Shown piece by piece: positions 6,880-12,900 of a stretch of 14,014 nucleotides of DNA; positions within the stretch are counted from its first letter, which is position 1; every line of letters starts with the position of its first letter. The stretch is from Methyloligella sp. (GTDB taxonomy: Bacteria > Pseudomonadota > Alphaproteobacteria > Rhizobiales > JALUTE01): contig JALUTE010000193.1 of the NCBI GenBank assembly GCA_027058255.1, positions 311-14,324 of the forward strand. The letters run 5' to 3'. The position numbers and the translations under genes are program-made. The notes beneath the pieces are model-generated. The model had not been told where the DNA came from. It did no database searches and saw only the letters and a program-made list of their open reading frames with translations.

Positions 6880-6976
6880 CGGCCGGGCGCGCCGGTTCGT
6901 TCCTTGCCGAACGTCCCACACACGCCGTCGCCAGCGCCGCGTGAACGGGGCGGTGGGCCCGCAGCGCAGGCGGCCA

Positions 6977-7294
6977 TCAGGGCGCGATGAGGACGTCGTC
7001 GGGGGCGATCAGATTGAGAAGGTCGCGGGCGCGCTCGTCCAGCATGTCGCGGTCGAGCGTGCTCTCGCGCAACAGCGCGATGTCGCGCTCCAGGGCAGAG
7101 CGAATGGCCTCGAGACGCGACATCTCTCCGGTCAGAGCTGCCGCCCGACGCTCGAGATGCGAACGCGCCTCGAGGCCATGTCTGCCCTCGATTGCATGAT
7201 AGACGAAATAGGCTGTCAGTGCGCAGCAGGTAAGCAAAACCAGAATCTGCCGGAACCGACCCTTCCGTCCATCATTCAGGGGCATGACACCCAT
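6977..7294 (-). CDS. ftsB: FtsB/DivIC-family septum formation initiator
   Basis: FtsB is a small bitopic division protein that joins FtsL and FtsQ at the septum and helps activate septal peptidoglycan synthesis. From the ATG at 7294 the product has 105 residues: a short basic cytoplasmic tail (1-16), one membrane segment (about 17-34, ILVLLTCCALTAYFVYHA), a periplasmic coiled coil (about 38-80) and the conserved end DRDMLDERARDLLNLIAPDDVLI. The frame extends to an ATG at 7345, but that adds 17 atypical residues and lacks a ribosome site; the ATG at 7285 is another option. Sequence identity is low across the family, so the call rests on topology, length, the C-terminal signature and position. 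ftsB directly before pdhA is a recurring alphaproteobacterial order. Confidence 0.88.
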   Translation of the reverse strand: MGVMPLNDGRKGRFRQILVLLTCCALTAYFVYHAIEGRHGLEARSHLERRAAALTGEMSRLEAIRSALERDIALLRESTLDRDMLDERARDLLNLIAPDDVLIAP

Positions 7295-7320
7295 GACGCA
7301 CGACCTGGTTGCATGGTTTC

Positions 7321-7338
7321 GCGTCGCGCTTGCGACGC
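7321..7338. other. Perfect 7-bp hairpin upstream of ftsB
   Basis: GCGTCGC (7321-7327) pairs with GCGACGC (7332-7338) around a 4-base loop. It falls between the stop of the upstream hydrolase gene (7408) and the preferred ftsB start. With no U run it is a weak terminator candidate; it may simply be structure in the ftsB leader. It lies inside the longer ftsB frame, which counts slightly against that longer start. Confidence 0.35.
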
Positions 7339-7407
7339 CCCCCATGTAACAGGACCGTGGTTAAGGAGCCGTAAAGCGGTCGGTCTTTTCGGGCCAGGCG
7401 AGACGGG

Positions 7408-8178
7408 TCAGCCCATGTCCACCGGATTGGCAAGCACGCCCACGCCTTCGAGCTCGATCTCGACCGCGTCGCCCGGCCGGATCGCGCGGGTGGTTCCCGG
7501 CGTGCCCGTGAAGACGACGTCGCCAGGCTCGAGCGTGAGATAGCGGGTGGCGAAGACGAGGATGTCCGCCACCGAGTGGATGAGCATGGAGGTGCGCTCG
7601 TCCTGCACCGTCTCGCCATTGACCCGCGTTTGCAATCTGAGGTCGCCAAGGTCGAGCCCGGTTGCGATCGCCGGGCCGAGGGGCGCGAAGCCGTCGCAGG
7701 ATTTGGCCCGCAGCCATTGCAGGTCGCTGGCCTGCCAGCGGCGCTCGGAGATGTCGTTGCCGCAGGTCACGCCGAGAATATGGGCGTCCACCTCCTCGTG
7801 GGAGAGATGGCGGGCCCGCTTGCCGATCACCACCACCATCTCGCCCTCGGCGTGGAGATCCTCCGCGTCCGGCGGATAGGGGATGGGATCGCCCGGTCCG
7901 ATCACCGTGTTCGGAAACTTGGCGAACAGGCCGGGATCGGAGGGGGGCGTGCGCTCGCCGACATGGCTCTTGTAGTTGAGGCCGACCGCGATGATCTTGC
8001 TTGGCATCACCGGCGCAAGCAGGCGCACCGCGCTGCGCTCGACCGTCTCTCCCGTGCGCGCAGTGCCCGCAAACGGATCGCCCGCGAGCGTGTGGATGCG
8101 CTCACCCTCCATGCAGCCATAGTGGATCGCGCCATCGCGCTCGAAACGGCAGATGAGCTCCCGCGCCTCGGCTCCCAT
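7408..8178 (-). CDS. Fumarylacetoacetate hydrolase (FAH) family protein
   Basis: This is a metal-dependent FAH-fold enzyme of 256 residues, the single-domain length typical of bacterial members that act as acylpyruvate hydrolases, oxaloacetate decarboxylases or isomerases/decarboxylases in aromatic breakdown. A short N-terminal region (VRLLAPVMPSKIIAVGLNYKSH, about 51-72) leads into the catalytic domain. The metal ligands are visible: E111 and E113 in HAEGEMVVVIGK, and D142 in GNDISERRWQ. The usual LRAKSCDGFAPLGP, VNGETVQDERTSMLIHSV and PGDVVFTGTPGTT follow. The exact substrate cannot be read from sequence, and the neighbours (exported proteins upstream, ftsB downstream) give no pathway context. 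The ATG at 8178 has GAGG very close and a run of G further upstream, so the ribosome site is imperfect. Confidence 0.93.
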   Translation of the reverse strand: MGAEARELICRFERDGAIHYGCMEGERIHTLAGDPFAGTARTGETVERSAVRLLAPVMPSKIIAVGLNYKSHVGERTPPSDPGLFAKFPNTVIGPGDPIPYPPDAEDLHAEGEMVVVIGKRARHLSHEEVDAHILGVTCGNDISERRWQASDLQWLRAKSCDGFAPLGPAIATGLDLGDLRLQTRVNGETVQDERTSMLIHSVADILVFATRYLTLEPGDVVFTGTPGTTRAIRPGDAVEIELEGVGVLANPVDMG

Positions 8179-8222
8179 GCCTCACAAGCCCCCTGTCTTG
8201 CCCCCGCTCCCGGGGCGCAGCA

Positions 8223-8681
8223 TTACCAGCACACCGACGCCTCGGCGCGGCAGGTGTACTCATCGAAAACGCCGAAATCCAGAAAGAGCTTGCAGGTCAC
8301 CTTCTTCGGGCCTGTCCGATAGCGTCGAATGCCCCGCTCGCCCGTCCAGCGCGCGATATATTTGTCGAGCAGACGGCGCGCATCCCGGGCCGGCCCCGTC
8401 TTGCCATAGTCGTTGACGGAAAAGGCCAGCCGCGTGCAGCGTCGTGGGCGGGCAGAGGGCCGCGGCGCACCTGCCGGCGCTGCCGCCGTGTCGCGCCCGG
8501 CCGGAGCGGCGCTGCTCGCCGCTCGCGCACCGCCGCCACCGCTGGCGGTCGCAGGCGCGGCCTCGCTCTTCTCGTGGCTCGCCACGGCCGAGCCGGCCGG
8601 CGCAACAGAGAGGATGGCAAGAAGACCCAGAACCATGCCCCCGCGCGGCACCGCGCCGCAGGCAATCGAACGACAGACCAT
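8223..8681 (-). CDS. Exported protein with conserved cysteine-bearing C-terminal domain
   Basis: Function unknown. From the ATG at 8681 (152 residues) there is a signal peptide or N-terminal anchor (MVCRSIACG, then the hydrophobic MVLGLLAILSVAPAGSAVA), a low-complexity Ala/Gly/Pro linker of about 50 residues, and a compact C-terminal domain of about 73 residues. The domain begins CTRLAFSVNDYGKTGPARDARRLLDKYI and ends TCKLFLDFGVFDEYTCRAEASVCW, with four cysteines suited to two disulfides after export. I associate this ending with conserved hypothetical proteins of Hyphomicrobiales, from memory. The 8681 start is preferred because GGGGGA lies eight bases upstream; the frame opens at 8741 but the extra residues look unlike a signal peptide. 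It ends 44 bases before the FAH-family gene. Confidence 0.82.
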   Translation of the reverse strand: MVCRSIACGAVPRGGMVLGLLAILSVAPAGSAVASHEKSEAAPATASGGGGARAASSAAPAGRDTAAAPAGAPRPSARPRRCTRLAFSVNDYGKTGPARDARRLLDKYIARWTGERGIRRYRTGPKKVTCKLFLDFGVFDEYTCRAEASVCW

Positions 8682-8793
8682 GACACATTCCCCCAATCCG
8701 AACGCTACTCCCCGAACGCCCTCCAAGGGATCGCAGGCCATGCTAATCGCTCACGGCCGGTCTTGACCAGCGCTTTGTCGCTCTGCCGTGGAT

Positions 8794-8811
8794 CCCCCGG
8801 TGCGGCGGGGG
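8794..8811 (-). terminator. GC hairpin between the two small exported-protein genes
   Basis: CCCCCG (8794-8799) and CGGGGG (8806-8811) form a perfect 6-bp stem with a 6-base loop, about 30 bases after the stop of the upstream gene. There is no U run, so intrinsic termination is uncertain. Confidence 0.3.
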
Positions 8812-8839
8812 CGCCGTTCGCGGCCCTGGGGCGGCCGGC

Positions 8840-9178
8840 TCAATTGGGATAGGGCGCGCTGCTCGTCACCGGACCGCCAGCCGTGTCGGAATCGAAGAAG
8901 AAGCCCGAATCGAACGGGTCCGATTGCCGGAACAGCTCCGGGTCCTGATAGACCGACTCATCGCGCGGATCGGTGATGGCGTCCTGGTAGGAATAGGAAT
9001 AGCCGCCGATGCGCCCGCGCATCCGCGAGCCGCCGCGATAATAGCCGGACTTGGGATGCTGGCTGAGCTGTGGCGCCTGCCCCTCGGCGCCATTGGCGGC
9101 CTCGGCCCGCTCCACGGCCAGAGCCGGCGCCATCACAATCATGGTCACGGTCACGAGAAACGCGAGCATACGTGTCAT
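8840..9178 (-). CDS. Small exported protein, unknown function
   Basis: I do not recognise a named family. The 112-residue product has a clear signal peptide (MTRMLAFLVTVTMIVMAPALA, cleavage probably after ALA near 21). The mature chain of about 90 residues has no cysteine and no membrane segment. It is rich in Tyr, Gly, Ser and Asp: a basic Tyr/Gly stretch (SGYYRGGSRMRGRIGGYSYSYQDA) and then an acidic, aromatic tail (ELFRQSDPFDSGFFFDSDTAGG). This suggests a periplasmic or surface protein that may be partly disordered. The ATG at 9178 and an adjacent in-frame GTG at 9181 are both possible; GAGG lies 10 bases before the ATG and 7 before the GTG. It stands between the DUF4139 gene and another small exported protein, and a promoter-like -10 and hairpin precede it. 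Confidence 0.78.
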   Translation of the reverse strand: MTRMLAFLVTVTMIVMAPALAVERAEAANGAEGQAPQLSQHPKSGYYRGGSRMRGRIGGYSYSYQDAITDPRDESVYQDPELFRQSDPFDSGFFFDSDTAGGPVTSSAPYPN

Positions 9179-9203
9179 CACGAGAGATCCTCATCCGCTG
9201 TGG

Positions 9204-9220
9204 GCCACGGGTTTCGTGGC
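9204..9220 (-). promoter_or_regulatory. 5'-leader hairpin of the small exported-protein gene
   Basis: GCCACG (9204-9209) pairs with CGTGGC (9215-9220) around a 5-base loop. If transcription starts about 7-12 bases after the -10 at 9232-9237, this stem-loop would lie at or very near the 5' end of the mRNA. There it could stabilise the message. Confidence 0.35.
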
Positions 9221-9231
9221 GGTTGGCGGGG

Positions 9232-9264
9232 AGTATAGAGCAAAACCGTGAACGAGACTCTCAA
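9232..9264 (-). promoter_or_regulatory. Possible promoter for the small exported-protein gene
   Basis: A strong minus-strand -10 match, TATACT (plus 9232-9237), lies about 55 bases before the start. The best -35 match, TTGAGA (plus 9259-9264), is 21 bases away, which is too far for a standard sigma-70 promoter. The -10 may therefore work with a poor -35, an activator or another sigma factor. The setting, after the DUF4139 stop, is suitable. Confidence 0.35.
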
Positions 9265-9345
9265 TTTGGCGCCGAAGGGCCGCGCGCCACGTCGAATCCG
9301 CGCCGAGCGATGTGACAATGCCACAGCTCGCCCGCTCCGCGCGGC

Positions 9346-11028
9346 TCAGGGGCCGGGGGGGTGGAGCCGGATCTCCTTGTCCTTCGGCCAGGTGAGGCGG
9401 TAGCCGATCCGCACCTCCTGCTTGGCGCCCGGCTCGAGGGTGAGCGCCCAGCCGAGCACCCCTCGCTTGCCGTCCACATCGCGCTTCGAGGGTGCGGGGG
9501 TGAGCTCCAGGGTTGCGACCTCGATCTCCTGCTCTTCCGAGACCGGAATGCGGTCGCGCAGCTCAAGCAGGATCGCACGCGCATGGCGGTTGACGATGGT
9601 GATGCGGAAGCGCCGCTCATCCGTCCTCGAAGAGGTGAGGATGCCGGACTTGCCGCGCTCGCGTTTCACGGTCGTGAACTTGACCCGCACCCTGTCGTCA
9701 ATACCGAAGCCGAGGTCGTGTTCCTCGCCGGCGGCCAGCACCGGAAGGCGGCCGCGCCCGACGAACACCCCATCGCGAAACAGCGCCACACGACCCGGCA
9801 GCAACGCCACGTCGCCCTTCAGCGAGAACGCGGCATAGAGATAGGCCTTCGGCACACGGCGCGGCACGGTGCGCACCTTGAGCACCGGCGTGAGCGTGAT
9901 GGTGTCGATGCGCACCGTCTTGGCCTCTTTCACCGTTGGCACGCTCTGGCGGCCGGGAATGCGATAGAGCGCCTGGAAGGGGGCATTGCGCACCGTTGCA
10001 CCGCGCTCGGCGATGGGTTCAGGCGCGGCAAGAGGCGCCGGTCTTGCCGCCTCCATTGCCGGCGCCATACGGCGCTTGAAGGCCGTTCTCGGGCCCGGCG
10101 GCGGGGGCGGTTTGCGGAAGGTCACCGTCTGCGTTCCGATGTCGGGGGCGCTGGTGCCTTCCAGGGGCCGCGCCGTCGAGAGCGTCAGCGCAACATTACG
10201 CCAATCCTCGCCAGTGCGCTGATTGATACGTGCGCGACGAACGAGAACGAGGGAGGGGGCTGCCGCCTTGTCGCCCGTGCGCAGACGCGCCTCATAGACC
10301 GGCGCCCACGACGCATTGGCGACGTGATAGGTGACCACGAGCCGCCCCTTCACGGGCGTGGAGGCATCCAGATGCACGCGCACTTCGGTGCGCAGCTCTC
10401 GCCGCGGCGGCTTCTGCTCGAGCTGCTTGCGCAGATCCGCGATCTGGCGATCCAGGCCGCGCTGCGCGATGCGGGCATCGAGCACCCTTTTGCCGATGTC
10501 GGGCATGCGCGCGCCGATCATGTCGAGCACCTTGGCCCAGCCCTCGGCCGTGAGCGCGACGCCGTCCCTGCCGGGACCGGACGGGCGGGTGGGAAGGCGC
10601 GCCAGATTCTCCAGAAGGGTTCGCTGCGTCTCGGCCGAGCGGATCACCGCATCGAGACGGGCCCGCTCGTCGCGCAGGGCCTCGATCCTGTCCTCCAACG
10701 CCTTGCGCGCGGCTTGATCGAGCGCCCCCTCCTCGGCCTCCAACACCTTCACCCGGCGCACATCCACCGAGCCGATTGCGAGCCTGCCCGAAGCCTCGCC
10801 GGCAAGGCGCACCGAGTCCCGGGCAACGCCCGCCGGCAGGTCGGGAAAGACCACCACATGCGCCCCCGCCTCGAGCGCGATCTCGGCCGAGCGGCGCACC
10901 TCGGCGCCGCGCGGAAACACGGTGACGGCGTCGATGGTGGAGGAGAGAGAGACCTCGGCGGCGGCGGCCATCGGGACCGGAAGGCCGAGAAGGAGCAAGC
11001 CGATGATGAGGGCAAGGCGCACAGGCAT
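9346..11028 (-). CDS. Exported DUF4139/DUF4140 (MuiA-like) protein
   Basis: This is a member of the family often named mucoidy inhibitor MuiA-like; its biochemical role is not established. From the ATG at 11028 (560 residues) there is a signal peptide (PVRLALIIGLLLLGLPVPMAAAA, cleavage near 24). A DUF4140 region follows (about 30-130; TIDAVTVFPRGAEVRRSAEI and VVVFPDLPAGVARDSVRL). Helical, coiled-coil-prone stretches cover about 100-145 and 180-206. The beta-rich DUF4139 domain (about 225-555) shows YHVANASWAPVYEARL, INQRTGEDWRNVALTLSTA, LPGRVALFRDGVFVGRG and a final GYRLTWP. A Pro-rich insert (about 305-345) splits DUF4139. The 11028 start is chosen for its GGAG site eight bases upstream and for giving a proper signal peptide; the frame opens at 11082 with a hydrophilic extension. 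It follows serA by 191 bases and starts the envelope group. Confidence 0.88.
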   Translation of the reverse strand: MPVRLALIIGLLLLGLPVPMAAAAEVSLSSTIDAVTVFPRGAEVRRSAEIALEAGAHVVVFPDLPAGVARDSVRLAGEASGRLAIGSVDVRRVKVLEAEEGALDQAARKALEDRIEALRDERARLDAVIRSAETQRTLLENLARLPTRPSGPGRDGVALTAEGWAKVLDMIGARMPDIGKRVLDARIAQRGLDRQIADLRKQLEQKPPRRELRTEVRVHLDASTPVKGRLVVTYHVANASWAPVYEARLRTGDKAAAPSLVLVRRARINQRTGEDWRNVALTLSTARPLEGTSAPDIGTQTVTFRKPPPPPGPRTAFKRRMAPAMEAARPAPLAAPEPIAERGATVRNAPFQALYRIPGRQSVPTVKEAKTVRIDTITLTPVLKVRTVPRRVPKAYLYAAFSLKGDVALLPGRVALFRDGVFVGRGRLPVLAAGEEHDLGFGIDDRVRVKFTTVKRERGKSGILTSSRTDERRFRITIVNRHARAILLELRDRIPVSEEQEIEVATLELTPAPSKRDVDGKRGVLGWALTLEPGAKQEVRIGYRLTWPKDKEIRLHPPGP

Positions 11029-11165
11029 GATACCAACTCCCGTCCGAGGCTGATTCGAGCGCGGATCATCCTGCCACATCATGGCGGGTTTCGGGCGCGG
11101 AGATCCTGAGAAGGCTTGCGCTCACGAAACACCGACGCTTCCACGCCCCCGCCAAGGCCCCGGAT

Positions 11166-11182
11166 GCGCCGTGCCGCGGCGC
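11166..11182 (-). terminator. Hairpin downstream of serA
   Basis: GCGCCG (11166-11171) and CGGCGC (11177-11182) form a 6-bp stem with the loop TGCCG, about 37 bases after the serA stop. There is no U run. It is a weak terminator candidate in the 191-base gap before the DUF4139 gene; I see no convincing promoter in the rest of that gap. Confidence 0.3.
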
Positions 11183-11219
11183 CCGTTCACCTTGCGGGCT
11201 CATCGGTCACCTCGCGCGC

Positions 11220-12797
11220 TCAGAAGCTGAGGCGCTCGGCGAAGACCACATGCGGCAGCGCGCGCACCTTCTCGAGAACCTCCTCCGTCACCAGCTCGTC
11301 CGTGCCGATAATCGCGATCGCCTCGCCGCCGGGCTCCGAGCGCCCCAGATTGAAGGTCGAGATATTGACCCCTGCATCGCCAAGCAGGGCACCGAGAGCG
11401 CCGATGTAGCCGGGCTTGTCCGCGTTGACCGTATAGAGGACGTGCGGGCAGAGCTCGGCCTCCATGTCGATGCCCTTCACCTGGATGATCCGCGGCTTGC
11501 CATCGGAGAACACCGTGCCAGCAACGGAGCGGTCCTGGCGCTCGGTCTTGAGTGTGAGGTGGATGTAGCTCTCATAGGCTCCCTGCTGACCGCGCGTGGT
11601 CTCGATGACGGCGATGCCGCGCTCCTTGGCGAGCACGGGCGCCGAGACCATGTTGGCGTCCTCGAGCAACGGCTTGAGCACGCCCGCCAGTAGGGCCGCG
11701 GTGAGGGCGCGGGTGTTCATCTCGGCCACGTCGCCGGCATATTCGATCCGCACCTCCTTGACCGCCGTATGGGTGATCTGCCCGGCGAAGGAGCCGAGCT
11801 GCTCGGCAAGGCGCACGAAGGGGGCGAGCTTGGGCGCCTCTTCGGCGGAGATGGAGGGGAAGTTGATGGCGTTGGTGATGGCGCCGGTGAGCAGATAGTC
11901 GGACATCTGCTCGGCCACCTGGATGGCGACATTCTCCTGCGCCTCGCTGGTCGATGCGCCCAGATGCGGCGTGCAGATGACGTTCTCCATGCCGAAGAGC
12001 GGGTTCTCATGCGCCGGCTCGTTGGCGAACACGTCCAGCGCCGCCCCCGCCACTTGGCCGCTCTCGAGCGCCGCCTTGAGGTCCTCCTCGACGATGAGCC
12101 CGCCGCGCGCGCAATTGATGATGCGCACGCCCTCGCGCATGGCCGCCAGCGCCTCGGCGTCGATCATATTGGCCGTTTTCTCCGTTTTCGGCGTATGCAG
12201 CGATATGAAGTCGGCCCGGCGATAGAGCTCGTCGAGCTCCACCTTCTCGACACCGAGATCGAAGGCCCGCTCCGGCGAGAGGAACGGATCATAGGCGATC
12301 ACCTTCATGCGCAGGCCGAGCGCCCGCTCGGCGACGATGGAGCCGATGTTCCCGCAGCCGATGATGCCCAGCGTCTTGCCCGTGACCTCGACACCCATGA
12401 AGCGCGATTTCTCCCACTTGCCCGCATGGGTGGAGGCATTGGCCTGCGGAATCTGCCGCGCGAGCGCAAGCATCAGGGCGATGGCATGCTCGGCGGTGGT
12501 GATGGAATTGCCGAAGGGCGTGTTCATCACGATGATGCCCCGCGCCGTCGCCGCCTTGATGTCGATATTGTCCACACCGATGCCGGCGCGACCAATGACC
12601 TTGAGCCTGTCGGCGGCCGCGATCACCTTCTCGGTCGCCTTGGTGGCCGAGCGCACGGCGAGGCCGTCATAATCGGCGATGATGTCGATCAGCGCATCCC
12701 GGTCGAGGCCGATCTTCACGTCCGTCTCGATGCCGCGCTCGGTGAAGATCTCGGCTGCGCGCGGCGAAAGCTTGTCGGCAATGAGAACCTTGGGCAT
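11220..12797 (-). CDS. serA: D-3-phosphoglycerate dehydrogenase
   Basis: SerA oxidises 3-phosphoglycerate to 3-phosphohydroxypyruvate with NAD+, the first step of serine synthesis in the cytoplasm. The 525 residues match the long form with an added domain and ACT domain. Visible are the substrate-domain start (PKVLIADKLSPRAAEIF), GRAGIGVDNID, the NAD-binding GCGNIG (147-152), and the catalytic triad R231 (NCARGG), E260 (FANEP) and H278 (TPHLGAST). The intervening ASB-type domain follows, then a C-terminal ACT domain (about 450-525, VNADKPGYIGALGALLGDAGVNISTFNLGR) which in this family can bind serine for feedback control. The ATG at 12797 is preferred over the frame's opening at 12884: GGAGG lies five bases upstream and the family starts here. 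It follows serC by about 100 bases. Confidence 0.97.
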   Translation of the reverse strand: MPKVLIADKLSPRAAEIFTERGIETDVKIGLDRDALIDIIADYDGLAVRSATKATEKVIAAADRLKVIGRAGIGVDNIDIKAATARGIIVMNTPFGNSITTAEHAIALMLALARQIPQANASTHAGKWEKSRFMGVEVTGKTLGIIGCGNIGSIVAERALGLRMKVIAYDPFLSPERAFDLGVEKVELDELYRRADFISLHTPKTEKTANMIDAEALAAMREGVRIINCARGGLIVEEDLKAALESGQVAGAALDVFANEPAHENPLFGMENVICTPHLGASTSEAQENVAIQVAEQMSDYLLTGAITNAINFPSISAEEAPKLAPFVRLAEQLGSFAGQITHTAVKEVRIEYAGDVAEMNTRALTAALLAGVLKPLLEDANMVSAPVLAKERGIAVIETTRGQQGAYESYIHLTLKTERQDRSVAGTVFSDGKPRIIQVKGIDMEAELCPHVLYTVNADKPGYIGALGALLGDAGVNISTFNLGRSEPGGEAIAIIGTDELVTEEVLEKVRALPHVVFAERLSF

Positions 12798-12841
12798 GAC
12801 ACCCTCCATGTGATGCGAAATGCAATGGACTCGCGGGAGAG

Positions 12842-12868
12842 AAAAAGCACATGCGCCCGAAGGGCCGC
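12842..12868 (-). terminator. Weak hairpin plus T run between serC and serA
   Basis: On the minus strand a short stem (GCCC/GGGC with a 3-base loop, extended by GC pairs past a one-base bulge, 12853-12868) is followed six bases later by five T (12842-12846). The distance to the T run and the short stem make it a poor intrinsic terminator. Partial termination or attenuation between serC and serA is possible. Confidence 0.25.
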
Positions 12869-12900
12869 CCCCTCCGGCAGGCACGCGCGCGGCGACGGCC

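Noticed and set aside
7340..7380. Promoter-like TTTACG and TGTTAC boxes before ftsB
   Set aside because: The spacing is 18 and both boxes are poor matches; not distinguishable from chance, so not listed.
9361..11109. 582-codon plus-strand ORF opposite the DUF4139 gene
   Set aside because: It is the antisense of a well-supported exported protein. Its translation is His/Arg/Gly-rich with no recognisable domain, as expected in GC-rich DNA where the codon bias of one strand suppresses stops on the other.
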